From Gammaproteobacteria bacterium (lineage in GTDB: Bacteria; Pseudomonadota; Gammaproteobacteria; Pseudomonadales; Azotimanducaceae): a stretch of DNA of 64,000 nucleotides. How positions within the stretch are numbered: the stretch's first letter is position 1; each line of letters starts with the position of its first letter. The notes beneath the pieces are model-generated. The model was not told where the DNA came from and ran no database searches. It was given only the letters and a program-made list of their open reading frames with translations. A program made the translations under genes and the position numbers. This document shows positions 44,459-53,699 of this stretch, in pieces. The stretch spans positions 1 to 64,000 of the forward strand of contig JAPOYV010000114.1 in assembly GCA_026706385.1 (NCBI GenBank), written 5' to 3'.

Positions 44459-45670
44459 ATGGCCGAACTCGACGGACCGGCATTGGACGGACTGCGAATC
44501 CTCGACATGACCCAGTACGAGGCGGGAACCTCGTGCACGCAGGCGCTGGCCTGGCTCGGCGCGGATGTTGTCAAGGTCGAGGCACCGGAGCACGGCGACC
44601 CGGGGCGGGCGGTGGGTCGCAGCGCCAACATGGAGTACTCCGCCTACTTCTGCAACTGGAACGCCAACAAGCGGAGCGTCGCCATCAACCTCCGCGAGCC
44701 CCAGGGCCATGCGCTGTTCATGAGTCTGCTGCCACGCTTCGACGTCTTCGTCGAGAACTACGGCCCTGGCGTGATCGAACGCCTCGGCCTTGACTACGCC
44801 ACGCTGAAGTCGGCGCATCCGCCGCTGATCCACGCCCGCCTGAAGGGCTTCGGCACGTCGGGGCCGTATTCCGGTTTCAAGAGCTACGACATGATCGCGC
44901 AGGCCGCGGCGGGCGCCTTCTCCGTGACCGGGGAGGCCGACCGGCCGCCGGTCATTCCGGGCCCGACCACCGGCGACTCCGGGACCGGCGTGCAACTCGC
45001 CATGGCGATCTTGGCGGCCTACGTGCAGCGGCTCCGTACCGGCACGGGCCAGCAGATCGAAATCTCCATGCAGGAGGCCATGACTTATTTCATGCGCACG
45101 CGCGTCTCCGGTTCGAAGTGGGGCGAGCGGGCCGCGCCCCGCAACGGCGGATCGGGTGGGCTGCCGCCGGTGGACCTATACCCGTGCAAGCCGTTCGGGC
45201 CCAACGACTGGGTCTACCTGATGCCCATCACGGCCGGCCACTGGGACGACCTCTGCGTCGCCTTGGATCGTCCGGACCTGTTGGTCGACGACCGCTTCAC
45301 GGACATGCAAGCGCGCATCGCGAACGGTGCCACCTTGTACGAGGAAGTGGCCCAATGGACGCGCGAGCGCACCAAGCAGGAGGTGATGGAGACGCTCGGC
45401 GGCGCAGGCGTGCCGTGCTCGGCCTGCCTGGACACCCGCGAATTGCACACCGATCCGCACCTCGTGGCGCGCGGCTTCGTGCACACGGTCGATCACCCCA
45501 TGCACGGCCCTGTGCGCTTGCTGGGGTTCGCCCCCCGGATGTCCGAGTCCGACGTGCCGATCGCGCGGGCACCACTGCTCGGGGAGCACACCGCCGAGGT
45601 GCTTGGCGGCGAATTGGGGCTTGAGTCCGACGACTTGGACGGCCTCCGCAAGGCTGGGGTGATCCGATGA
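44459..45670 (+). CDS. CaiB/BaiF family CoA-transferase
   Basis: A class III CoA-transferase of 403 residues. Motifs: ILDMTQYEAGTSCTQALAWLGADVVKVE at the start, LKGFGTSGPYSGFKSYDMIAQAAAG, and the catalytic Asp region GPTTGDSGTGVQLAMAILAA. ATG 44459 is chosen; GTG 44453 is six bases upstream. It overlaps the following SDR by ATGA. The pair suggests CoA-activated acid metabolism, with the acyl-CoA dehydrogenase nearby. Confidence 0.93.
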   Translation: MAELDGPALDGLRILDMTQYEAGTSCTQALAWLGADVVKVEAPEHGDPGRAVGRSANMEYSAYFCNWNANKRSVAINLREPQGHALFMSLLPRFDVFVENYGPGVIERLGLDYATLKSAHPPLIHARLKGFGTSGPYSGFKSYDMIAQAAAGAFSVTGEADRPPVIPGPTTGDSGTGVQLAMAILAAYVQRLRTGTGQQIEISMQEAMTYFMRTRVSGSKWGERAAPRNGGSGGLPPVDLYPCKPFGPNDWVYLMPITAGHWDDLCVALDRPDLLVDDRFTDMQARIANGATLYEEVAQWTRERTKQEVMETLGGAGVPCSACLDTRELHTDPHLVARGFVHTVDHPMHGPVRLLGFAPRMSESDVPIARAPLLGEHTAEVLGGELGLESDDLDGLRKAGVIR

Positions 45671-46434
45671 GCGCACAGCCAGTCTGCCTCGTCATCGGTG
45701 CTGGCGCGGGCATCGGCGGCACGGTCGGCAAGCGGTTCGCCCGGGAGGGTTATCACGCCGTCCTTTGCCGCCGCAGCGATGGCGCAGGTCTCGCCAAGCT
45801 CGTCGAGGCGATCGAAGGGGAGGGCGGCCAGGCGTCCGGCTTTCTCATGAACGCGATCGAAGACAGCGCGATCGAAGACCGCGTCGCCCATGTGGAGGCG
45901 GAGATCGGCCCGATCGAGGTCGTGATCTACAACCTCGGCGCGCAGATCGGCAACCGGGCCTTGTCCGATACCAGCGACAAGGCGTTCGAGATGGGCTGGC
46001 GGCTCGCCACGTTCGGGTTGTTCCGCCTCGCCAAGGCCGTGTGTCCATTGATGGTGGATCGAGGCCGCGGCACGATGATCGTGACCTCCGCGACCGCGGC
46101 CGTCCGCGGCAACGCCGGCCAACACTCACATGCCGCCGCAATGGGCGGGCGACGCCTGCTGTGCCAGACCCTGAACGCCGAGCTTTCGCCGAAGAACATC
46201 CACGTCGCCCACGTCGTGGTCGACGGCTCGGTAGATGCACCCGACACCTTGGGCAGGATGCTCGGACCGGAGCGATTCCAGGCCTTAAGAGAGACGAAGG
46301 GCGCCGAGGACGGGCTCATGCTGCCGGAGCGGATCGCCGACACCTACTGGCACATCGCGCAGCAGCATCGCTCGGTTTGGACCCACGAACTGGACGTCCG
46401 GTCGTTCTCGGATTTGCCGTGGTGGAACCACTGA
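45667..46434 (+). CDS. SDR-fold protein lacking the catalytic YxxxK
   Basis: A 255-residue Rossmann protein with cofactor loop GAGAGIGGTVGKRFAREG, an altered NNAG motif (YNLGAQ) and a central Ser in TSATAAVRG. Where the catalytic Tyr and Lys should lie, the sequence is QHSHAAAMGGRRLL: Tyr is His and Lys is Met in the most natural alignment. The C-terminus (IADTYWHIAQQHRSVWTHELDVRS) is family-like. It overlaps the CoA-transferase by ATGA. It may be non-catalytic or use a different mechanism. Confidence 0.8.
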   Translation: MSAQPVCLVIGAGAGIGGTVGKRFAREGYHAVLCRRSDGAGLAKLVEAIEGEGGQASGFLMNAIEDSAIEDRVAHVEAEIGPIEVVIYNLGAQIGNRALSDTSDKAFEMGWRLATFGLFRLAKAVCPLMVDRGRGTMIVTSATAAVRGNAGQHSHAAAMGGRRLLCQTLNAELSPKNIHVAHVVVDGSVDAPDTLGRMLGPERFQALRETKGAEDGLMLPERIADTYWHIAQQHRSVWTHELDVRSFSDLPWWNH

Positions 46435-46476
46435 GCGCCCGCGAACACGTGGGCCGGCGCTGGACGCTAGAGCCCG

Positions 46477-47031
46477 CTACACGCTGAGTCTGGTGTACCG
46501 GCCGGGCTTGTAGCCATGCAGGTGCCGCGCTGCGGCAGCGACTTCCTCGTCGTCCGGGTCGGTTTCCCAGACCGCCGGCCCCATGTCTTCCCGCGCCGCG
46601 GTCAGTTCGCCGTCGAGACCGAGGATCGAGTCGGCCAAGGCCACGATGCGTCGATTCGGCCACGCGTAAGGTGACGCTTTGCGCAGTGCAATCGCGGATC
46701 TTCGGGGGTCGCCGGAGTGCAACACGTGCGCGATCAACGCCACTGCGGTCGAGCGGCTGACGCCCGCGTGGCAGTGGATCAGCAGCGGGGCTTCCCCGTC
46801 CCAGGTGCGAAGGAACCCGATCAGTTCCGCGATGTGAGTGGCCTCGGGCAGCACTTCGCCAGGTTGGGCCTCGACGATGTCGTGGACGGGGCAGCGGTGG
46901 TGCCGGGCCGGATCGACTCCTGGTGGCGTGGGAGGCTGCGCATTCGGCTGGATGATCGAGACGAGGTCGCGCACGCCGAATTGCGGCACGAGATGGGGCA
47001 TGTCAGCGAGGCTTGAAACGTAGATCGTCAC
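46477..47031 (-). CDS. Tyrosine/dual-specificity protein phosphatase
   Basis: A 184-residue phosphatase with the P-loop CHAGVSRST (HCHAGVSRSTAVALIAH, CxxxxxR) carrying the nucleophilic Cys and Arg. An upstream PVHDIVEAQPGEV acid loop may supply the general acid. GTG 47031 is the only reasonable start (VTIYVSSLADMPHLV); no good ATG exists near it. Bacterial proteins of this type are often annotated as tyrosine phosphatases acting on unknown proteins. It lies convergent with the SDR and divergent from the acyl-CoA dehydrogenase. Confidence 0.85.
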   Translation of the reverse strand: MTIYVSSLADMPHLVPQFGVRDLVSIIQPNAQPPTPPGVDPARHHRCPVHDIVEAQPGEVLPEATHIAELIGFLRTWDGEAPLLIHCHAGVSRSTAVALIAHVLHSGDPRRSAIALRKASPYAWPNRRIVALADSILGLDGELTAAREDMGPAVWETDPDDEEVAAAARHLHGYKPGRYTRLSV

Positions 47032-47173
47032 CGATGGTCCTTGGCGTGCGCCGCCCTGTACTTGCGGCGCTCTCGAGGATTGTACTTGGTCTCCGGGCGG
47101 GGGCTTGCACGGGGCTGGAAACACCGTCAAGGTAGCCATTGTCCAAGAGGCACCGAGGGAGAGCGAACCACCG

Positions 47174-48343
47174 ATGAGTTTCCGAGAGGAAGTCCGTGAC
47201 TGGCTGGAGGACAACTGCCCACCGAGCATGCGCGACGGCAAGGCTGGCAGCACCGGTGGCGGTCGCCGTGCGACGTATCCGAACCCGGAACTGAAGGTTT
47301 GGTTGGACCGTATGGCGGAGCGGGGCTGGACGGCGCCGATGTGGCCCTCGGCCTATGGCGGCGGCGGTCTGGACCGCGACCAGAACAACGTCCTCAACGA
47401 GGAAATGCGCCGCATCGGTACCAACTATCCGCACAGCGGCATGGGCCTGTCTATGATCGGCCCGGCGCTCCTCGAGTTCGGAACCGAGGAGCAAAAGCAG
47501 GAGCATCTGCCGAAGATCGTGCGCGGCGACATCTGGTGGTGCCAGGGCTACAGCGAGCCCGGCTCCGGCTCCGATCTCGCGAGCCTGCAAACGAAGGCGG
47601 TCGAGGACGGCGACGACTACGTCATCAACGGCTCGAAAATCTGGACATCCGGTGCCAACTTCGCCGACTGGATGTTCTGCCTGGTGCGCACGAACCCAGA
47701 CGTGTCCAAGCACGAGGGCATCTCGTTCATCCTGTTCGACATGGAAACGCCCGGCGTCTCCGTGAAACCGATCAAGCTCATCAGCGGCATGTCGCCGTTC
47801 TGCCAGACCTTCCTCGACGATGTGCGCGTGCCGAAGCGCAACGTCGTCGGCGAGTTGAACCAGGGCTGGACCGTGGGCAAGCGGCTCCTGCAGTACGAGC
47901 GCACGTCCATCGGCGGCATGGGGGGCAGCACGGCGCGGACCGGCTACGGACTCGCGGAACTCGCGAAGCGGTACGTCGGGGACGAGGGCGGCAAGATCGC
48001 GGATCCGACGACGCGCGCGGATGTGATCGAGCACCGGATCACGGACATCGCCTACGGGCTCACGGTGCGCCGTAGCGGCGAGGAAATGCGGTCGGGCAAG
48101 GCGCCGACGTTCCTATCGTCGATGTTCAAGCTCTACGGTACCGAGCAGAACAAGCGCCGGCTGGACCTGTCGCTCGGCATCATGGGCAATCAGATGCTCG
48201 GCTGGGAAGGCGATGGGTTCGAACCGCGGGAACTTGGGACGACCCGGGAGTGGCTGCGTTCGAAGGCCAACTCGATCGAAGGCGGGACCTCCGAGGTGCA
48301 ACTCAACATCATCGCAAAACGCATTCTGGGGTTGCCGGACTGA
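47174..48343 (+). CDS. Acyl-CoA dehydrogenase
   Basis: A 389-residue FAD enzyme oxidising acyl-CoA thioesters. Signatures: WCQGYSEPGSGSDLASLQTKA (FAD/substrate loop), DYVINGSKIWTSGANFADWMFCLVRT, DVRVPKRNVVGELNQGW and the C-terminal SNSIEGGTSEVQ-type ANSIEGGTSEVQLNIIAKRILGLP. ATG 47174 starts MSFREEVRDWLED; the longer reading is not needed. The CaiB-type transferase upstream may activate its substrate. Likely cotranscribed with the MBL gene (32-base gap). Confidence 0.93.
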   Translation: MSFREEVRDWLEDNCPPSMRDGKAGSTGGGRRATYPNPELKVWLDRMAERGWTAPMWPSAYGGGGLDRDQNNVLNEEMRRIGTNYPHSGMGLSMIGPALLEFGTEEQKQEHLPKIVRGDIWWCQGYSEPGSGSDLASLQTKAVEDGDDYVINGSKIWTSGANFADWMFCLVRTNPDVSKHEGISFILFDMETPGVSVKPIKLISGMSPFCQTFLDDVRVPKRNVVGELNQGWTVGKRLLQYERTSIGGMGGSTARTGYGLAELAKRYVGDEGGKIADPTTRADVIEHRITDIAYGLTVRRSGEEMRSGKAPTFLSSMFKLYGTEQNKRRLDLSLGIMGNQMLGWEGDGFEPRELGTTREWLRSKANSIEGGTSEVQLNIIAKRILGLPD

Positions 48344-48375
48344 AACCACGGCAACGCAAAACTAGGAGGGGGACG

Positions 48376-49356
48376 ATGAAGAGGATCTTTCCGATAGCAC
48401 TCGCTTTGGCCGTCACGTCGGCATGTGCCCAAGAGGCCGAAGAGCCAGCGCCGGCGAGCGAGGAGCCGCTCAACCTCGAACAGTTGCTTGAGCGGTTCAA
48501 CTGGGACCTCGACGCGGTCGAGATCACGACCGAGCAAGTCGGCGAGCGCCTGTACGTGCTGTTCGGTGCCGGCGGCAACATCGCCGTATCGGTTGGCGAA
48601 CAGGGTGTTCTCGTGGTGGACGACATGTTCCCGGAGGTCATTCCCAAGGTGGAGGCTGCGATTCGGGAGATCGGCGGTGAAGGTGCCGACGGCAAGATCG
48701 ACTTCGCCATCAACACCCACTGGCACTTCGACCATGCCGAGGGCGACCTGGCCCTCGGTCCCGGGGGGACCTGGATCGCCGCGCATGCGAACTCCGCGGC
48801 TATGATGGCCAAGGAGAACATCCTCAACATGGTCATCACGCAGTACCGCCAACCGCCGTATCCGCCAGCCGCGCGACCAGCGATCGTCTACGACGACCGC
48901 ATGCGCTTCGACTTCAACGGCGAAGAGATCGACCTCGTGCACGCCGGCCCCGCGCACACGGCCGGCGACACGGCGGTGATCTTCAAGGGTCACAACGCCG
49001 TGCATTTCGGGGACGTGTTCAACAACACGGGCTACCCGTTCATCGACGTGGACAGCGGCGGCGGCATCAACGGCATGATCGCCTTCTGCCAGGCCATCCT
49101 GGACGAGATCGGCCCCGACGCCATCGTGATTCCCGGCCATGGTCCGGTCACCGACAGCGCCACCTTGCAGGCGTATATCGACATGCTGACCACCGTCCGC
49201 GACCGCGTGGCGGCGCAGATGGCCGAGGGCAAGAGCCTGATGGCCGTGGTCGCCTCCAACGTCACGAACGACCTCGAGGAACGCTACGGACCGGTGACCA
49301 ATTCGCTCGGGTTCGTGGATCGGGTCTACACCAGCCTGCAGCGCGACGCCGAGTAG
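48376..49356 (+). CDS. Metallo-beta-lactamase-fold hydrolase, exported lipoprotein
   Basis: A 326-residue MBL-fold protein with a signal peptide and lipobox-like LAVTSAC at the N-terminus (MKRIFPIALALAVTSAC). The metal site is intact: INTHWHFDHAEGD (HxHxDH), HTAGDTAVIF and VIPGHGPV. ATG 48376 is preceded by a strong GGAGGGGG. The family covers lactonases, lactamases and quorum-quenching enzymes; no specific substrate can be named. Confidence 0.92.
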   Translation: MKRIFPIALALAVTSACAQEAEEPAPASEEPLNLEQLLERFNWDLDAVEITTEQVGERLYVLFGAGGNIAVSVGEQGVLVVDDMFPEVIPKVEAAIREIGGEGADGKIDFAINTHWHFDHAEGDLALGPGGTWIAAHANSAAMMAKENILNMVITQYRQPPYPPAARPAIVYDDRMRFDFNGEEIDLVHAGPAHTAGDTAVIFKGHNAVHFGDVFNNTGYPFIDVDSGGGINGMIAFCQAILDEIGPDAIVIPGHGPVTDSATLQAYIDMLTTVRDRVAAQMAEGKSLMAVVASNVTNDLEERYGPVTNSLGFVDRVYTSLQRDAE

Positions 49357-49367
49357 GTCCGAGCGCC

Positions 49368-50126
49368 ATGTGGCTGCGGTTGCGGCAGATCGCCTTCGTC
49401 GCCGAGCACTTGGCGCCGGTGGAGGCGGATTTGATCGACGTGCTCGGCGTCAAGGTGTGCTTCAACGACCCCGGCGTCGGCACGTTCGGCCTGCACAACG
49501 CCTTGTACCCGGTGGGCAGCCAGTTCATCGAGGTCGTCGCACCCATCGATCCGGCCGAGGACACCGCCGGCAAGCGCTACCTGGATCGACGCGGCGGCGA
49601 CGGCGGTTACATGGTCATCACCCAGTGCGACGACCAGGCCCCGCGCCGAGCGAAGCTCCGAGAGCTGAACATCCGCCTCGTGAGCGACCATGCGGGCTCA
49701 TCGTTCGTGAACATGCAACTGCATCCCAAGGACACCGGCGGCTCGTTCTTCGAGATCGACCAGATGATCGGAGAGGGCGCCGACGACCCGGCCGGACCCT
49801 GGCATCCCGCTGGTCCCAACTGGGAAGCCGGGCGGACGGACCGCGTCCGCGGCATCGCCGCGGCCGTTATGCAGTGCGACGATCCGGACGCCGTGGCCGC
49901 CCGCTGGTCGGCGATCGCGGGGATTCCGCTGCGCGGGAACGTGCTGCCGCTTCAGAACGCCGAGCTGCGCTTCGTGTCCTGCGCGGATGGCCGGCCGGAG
50001 GGCCTCGCGGAACTGGACATCGTCGCTGGCGACCCTGACGCCGTGCTCGCTGCGGCGGACCGCCGGGGGGTGCGTAGCGGGGAGTCGCAGGTCTCGATCT
50101 GCGGGATGCGGCTGAACCTGGTCTAA
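49368..50126 (+). CDS. VOC/glyoxalase-like domain protein
   Basis: A 252-residue protein with two vicinal-oxygen-chelate-like halves: LRQIAFVAEHLAPVEADLIDVLG, FGLHNALYPVGSQFIEVVAPI in the first, and VMQCDDPDAVAARWSAIAG and AELRFVSC in the second. Metal ligands are not clear-cut in both halves. It starts twelve bases after the MBL stop, suggesting one transcript from the acyl-CoA dehydrogenase. Substrate unknown. Confidence 0.8.
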   Translation: MWLRLRQIAFVAEHLAPVEADLIDVLGVKVCFNDPGVGTFGLHNALYPVGSQFIEVVAPIDPAEDTAGKRYLDRRGGDGGYMVITQCDDQAPRRAKLRELNIRLVSDHAGSSFVNMQLHPKDTGGSFFEIDQMIGEGADDPAGPWHPAGPNWEAGRTDRVRGIAAAVMQCDDPDAVAARWSAIAGIPLRGNVLPLQNAELRFVSCADGRPEGLAELDIVAGDPDAVLAAADRRGVRSGESQVSICGMRLNLV

Positions 50127-50158
50127 CGCCGTTGGCCTAGGTGTAGGCCAACGGCGTT
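50125..50158. terminator. Bidirectional hairpin terminator
   Basis: A perfect 14-bp inverted repeat, AACGCCGTTGGCCT (50125-50138) and AGGCCAACGGCGTT (50145-50158), with a 6-base loop, lies between the convergent VOC gene and the D-aminoacylase gene. It begins at the VOC stop codon. No U-tract follows on either strand, so rho-independent function is plausible but not certain. Confidence 0.7.
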
Positions 50159-50210
50159 GGTTGTGGACGCGAAACGCTAGGCGTCGAGGACTTACGCGTA
50201 CCGCGCGCCT

Positions 50211-51860
50211 TCAGTTGCGCAGGACGCGCCCCGCGCGCTCGCCGGTCAGTTCGTCGTCCCTGAGCACCACGGTCCCGTTGCAGACCGTCGCGTGGTAGCC
50301 GGCCGCGCGCTGGATGAAGCGGGGCGCGCCGAACGGGAAGTCGTGGACGATCTCCGGCATGCGTTCTTCGAGCCGGCCGATATCGAAGACGTTGACGTCC
50401 GCCCGTTTGCCCACTTCCAGCGTGCCGCGATCGGCTAGGCCCAGCACCCCGGCCGGAACGGCGCTGATGCGGCGCACGGCTTCCTGGATGGCGTAGACGC
50501 CGCTGTCGCGGTGCCAATGCGAGAGGATGAACGTCGACCAGCCGGAGTCGATCATCTGGCTGACGTGCGCGCCCGCATCGCCCAGGCCGGGCATGGCCCA
50601 CTCGGTGCGGATCAGCTCCTCGAGGGCCGACAGGTTCACGTTGAAGCCGCGCAGATGGAATAGCGCCTTGCCGTCGGTCTCGTCGGTGATCTTGAGCCAG
50701 GTCTCCACCGGATGCTCGCCGGCGGCCTGCGCCTTGTGGAAGAGGCTCTCCTCCATGTGCTGCGTATAGCGTGGCCGCGCCTGATCGCCCATGTAGAACC
50801 AGCGCTTGGTGCCTTCTGCCACCTGGTCTCCTTGGGCTTTCACCTCGTCGACGAGACGCCGCCGGGTCTCTGGGTCGCGAATCGCCGCCAGGCGTCCCGC
50901 GAGATCCCTCTTGCGCAACTCGTTCCATGCCTCGGTGCGGAAGAAATTGTTGGTGCTTAAGCCGCCGACACCGCCACCGCTGCGCGGAACGGTGACCGAG
51001 GTCACGTTGAGCCCCTCGGCGCGCATGGCCAGAACCCGCTCGTTCGTGCGCTCGACGCCCATTTCCGCCGCCATGCTGAACAGCGCGCCACGCGCCGTGC
51101 GTGCCTCGTCGGCGATCAGATCGAATTCGGCGTCGAAGTCCCGGAAGTCGGACACCGTCTGCATGATGCCCCCGTGCTTGCCCACTTCCCGGGCGACGGC
51201 GCGCAGTTCATCGCGATCCGCGAACGTGCCGGGGATCGAACGGCCGTCCGGCAGGCGGTGGCCAGGAAGGCGGTTCGTCGAGAAGCCGACGGCGCCTTCC
51301 TTGACGGATTGCCCGGCAAGCTCGGCGATCTGGCGGACCTCGTCCTCCGTGGCCGGTTCTTCGACGGCGCGTTCGCCCATGACGTAGAAGCGCACCGCAC
51401 AGTGGCCGACGAGGCCGGCGATGTTGATGGACGGTCCCAACGCCTCGAGCGCGTCCAAGTAGCCACCGTAGGACTCCCAGTTCCACGGCAGGCCGTGCAG
51501 GATCGCGTTCTTGGGAATGTCCTCGACGGTCTCCATCATGCCCGCGAGGAACTCGCGGTCCGACGCCCGGCATGGGGCGAAGGTGACGCCGCAGTTGCCG
51601 AGCAGGGCGGTCGTGACGCCGTGCCAGGACACCGAAGTGACTTGCGGATCCCAGCCGATCTGGGCGTCCAGGTGCGTATGAAGGTCGATGAAGCCTGGCG
51701 ACACGTTCAGGCCGTCGGCTTGGATCTCCTCTCGGCCCGAGCCTTCGACCTTGCCGATCTCGGTGATGGTGTCGCCGTCGATGGCGATGTCGGCCGAATA
51801 CGGCTCGGCCCCGGTACCGTCGACGACGCTGCCGCCTCGGATGACCACGTCATGGCTCAT
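50211..51860 (-). CDS. N-acyl-D-amino-acid deacylase family amidohydrolase
   Basis: A 549-residue D-aminoacylase-type amidohydrolase. Features: VVIRGGSVVDGTGAEPYSADIAIDG, the metal HxH of FIDLHTHLDAQIGWDPQ, the bridging Cys in LLGNCGVTFAPC, GHCAVRFYVMGE, GAVGFSTNRL and LGDAGAHVSQM. It removes acyl groups from N-acyl-D-amino acids or related compounds. A GGGAGGG ribosome-binding site precedes ATG 51860. The C-terminal NVFDIGRLEERMPEIVHDFPFGAPRFIQRAAGYHATVCNG is standard. Confidence 0.92.
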   Translation of the reverse strand: MSHDVVIRGGSVVDGTGAEPYSADIAIDGDTITEIGKVEGSGREEIQADGLNVSPGFIDLHTHLDAQIGWDPQVTSVSWHGVTTALLGNCGVTFAPCRASDREFLAGMMETVEDIPKNAILHGLPWNWESYGGYLDALEALGPSINIAGLVGHCAVRFYVMGERAVEEPATEDEVRQIAELAGQSVKEGAVGFSTNRLPGHRLPDGRSIPGTFADRDELRAVAREVGKHGGIMQTVSDFRDFDAEFDLIADEARTARGALFSMAAEMGVERTNERVLAMRAEGLNVTSVTVPRSGGGVGGLSTNNFFRTEAWNELRKRDLAGRLAAIRDPETRRRLVDEVKAQGDQVAEGTKRWFYMGDQARPRYTQHMEESLFHKAQAAGEHPVETWLKITDETDGKALFHLRGFNVNLSALEELIRTEWAMPGLGDAGAHVSQMIDSGWSTFILSHWHRDSGVYAIQEAVRRISAVPAGVLGLADRGTLEVGKRADVNVFDIGRLEERMPEIVHDFPFGAPRFIQRAAGYHATVCNGTVVLRDDELTGERAGRVLRN

Positions 51861-51917
51861 CAGGTCCCTCCCCTAGTGCCAATGCCAATCTGCCGACCAT
51901 ACGCCAATCGCGGGCGG

Positions 51918-52775
51918 TTAGCCAATTTGGCCGGTGGCAAGAGCCCTGATCGAGAACAGGAACGCAATGCTCCCGTCGCGCTCGGTGAGCCGCCACCAGC
52001 CGTCCCGACGGCGCATTTGCGGGAAGGCCTGGTACGGCGCCACCGGGAATTCGTTCAGGAATTCGATCGTCAGACCAGCACGGAGGAGGGCGTTGACGAC
52101 TTCGGAAAGGCTGTGCTGCCACTCGTAGACCGGCGTCTTGATCGGTGTCGTCCCCGCGTATGTCGGCCTTTCCCCGTCGTCGAGTATCCCCGCCGGATCC
52201 GGGAAGTACGGGTACACCGGCCGCAGATCCGTCGCACCGTCGGGGTCCTGAACGGCGTCGAACACCAGGGACATGGGATGGACGTCCAGCATGTAGAACG
52301 TCCCGCCGGGCTTGAGGAAGCGCGCGACGATGGCGGCCCAGGCGTCAAGGTCCGGTAGCCAGCAGATCGCGCCGACGCCCGTGTAGACGACGTCGAACCG
52401 TTCGTCGATCAGGTCGGGCAAGTCGTAGACATTCGCACGTATGAACCGGACACCGAGCCCCAACTCGTCGTTCAGCTCCCGGGCAAGGTCGATGGCGGCG
52501 TCCGAAATGTCGACGCCGGTCGCCGTGGCACCGAGGCGTGCCCAGGACATGGTGTCCATGCCGAAGTGGCACTGCAGGTGCAGGATCGACTTGCCGGCGA
52601 CGGCGCCGACTTCCGACGTCTCGATGTTCGTAAGCGTGATCCGGCCGGCCTTGAAGCCCGCCACGTCGTAGAAATCGGACGCCGCGTGGACCGGCGTGCG
52701 TTCGTTCCAGTTGCGCCGGGTCAGCGCGAAGCGTTCGGCCAACGACGGGCCGTTGGCGGCGTCATTCCCCGACAA
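51918..52775 (-). CDS. Class I SAM-dependent methyltransferase
   Basis: A methyltransferase of up to 285 residues with SAM motif ILHLQCHFGMDTMSWARLGATATGVDIS and LKPGGTFYMLDVHPM. No ATG begins the protein; TTG 52775 (LSGNDAANGPSLAERF) overlaps the esterase end by 14 bases, and TTG 52742 (LAERFALTRRNWNERT) is an alternative. The WNERTPVHAASDFYDV opening is seen in related small-molecule methyltransferases. Substrate unknown. Confidence 0.78.
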   Translation of the reverse strand: MSGNDAANGPSLAERFALTRRNWNERTPVHAASDFYDVAGFKAGRITLTNIETSEVGAVAGKSILHLQCHFGMDTMSWARLGATATGVDISDAAIDLARELNDELGLGVRFIRANVYDLPDLIDERFDVVYTGVGAICWLPDLDAWAAIVARFLKPGGTFYMLDVHPMSLVFDAVQDPDGATDLRPVYPYFPDPAGILDDGERPTYAGTTPIKTPVYEWQHSLSEVVNALLRAGLTIEFLNEFPVAPYQAFPQMRRRDGWWRLTERDGSIAFLFSIRALATGQIG

Positions 52776-53586
52776 GGTGGGTCTTGAAGAACGCGACCAT
52801 CTCCGCCTGTGCCCGCTCGCGGTCGGCACCCCGGAAGCCATGGCCCGCCCCTTCGATGACCACCATGCGGTTCTCGACACCGGCTTGCGTCAGCGCCTTG
52901 TTCATCCGTTCGCTGTTGCTCAACGGGACGAGTTCGTCGACATCGCCGTGAATGAGCAGGACCGGGGGGTCGTCTTCGGAGACGAACTGGATCGGGGAGA
53001 TGTCCGCGGCCAGTTCGGGATCGAAGTCCAGCGCCGGGAACCTCTCGTTGGGGCCGGCGATGCCGCGCAGGTCGACCGGCGGGAAGTAGGCGACCACGGC
53101 GTGGACGCGATTGGAGTGCGTGAGCACCGGCTGTTCCGCGGCCGGATCGCCCGGGTCGCTCGCGAGACCGAGCATCAGCGACAGGTGGCCGCCGGCGCTG
53201 CCGCCGTAGACGCCGAGGCGTTCAGGATCGATGCCGAAGTCGCTCGCGTGGGCACGGACGTGCCGAACCGCTCGCCGTACGTCTGCGACCGCGTCCGGAA
53301 CCTTGAAGCGAGGTGCGCTGCCGTGGTGCACGGCGAACATCGTGAAGCCCGCATCGAGGAGGTGCTGGAACGTGCGTTGGCGGCGTTCGGGCGGTTGCCA
53401 CCGCGAGAACCAGCCGCCGCTCACCATGAACAGCACGCCGGCGCCGTTGGCTTGCTCCGGTTGGAATACGTCGTAGACCAGCGCCATGCCGGCCTTGTGG
53501 CCGTAGACGACGTCGGCGGTGACCGTGGCGGCCGAGGCGGGCGTAGCCGCCACGACCAGCGCGGTGGCGATCGCGAATAGGCGCAT
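52762..53586 (-). CDS. Exported alpha/beta-hydrolase (esterase/lipase-like)
   Basis: A 274-residue alpha/beta-hydrolase with a signal peptide (LFAIATALVVAATPASAA). Nucleophile motif GVYGGSAGGHLSLMLG, oxyanion-type MVSGGWFSRW, VLLIHGDVDELVPLS with the acid, and VIEGAGHGF with the His complete the triad. It lies upstream of the methyltransferase in the same transcript and is divergent from the ybdK gene. Confidence 0.88.
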   Translation of the reverse strand: MRLFAIATALVVAATPASAATVTADVVYGHKAGMALVYDVFQPEQANGAGVLFMVSGGWFSRWQPPERRQRTFQHLLDAGFTMFAVHHGSAPRFKVPDAVADVRRAVRHVRAHASDFGIDPERLGVYGGSAGGHLSLMLGLASDPGDPAAEQPVLTHSNRVHAVVAYFPPVDLRGIAGPNERFPALDFDPELAADISPIQFVSEDDPPVLLIHGDVDELVPLSNSERMNKALTQAGVENRMVVIEGAGHGFRGADRERAQAEMVAFFKTHLVGE

Positions 53587-53699
53587 GCGTGTGTCCCGAC
53601 TTGCTCAAAGGGCTGCGCATCATAGCCCATCGCCAACCGTCGACCGCCCGACGTTAGGGTTTACAATGCGCGGCCCGCGAGCCGGTAGACGAAATCCAC

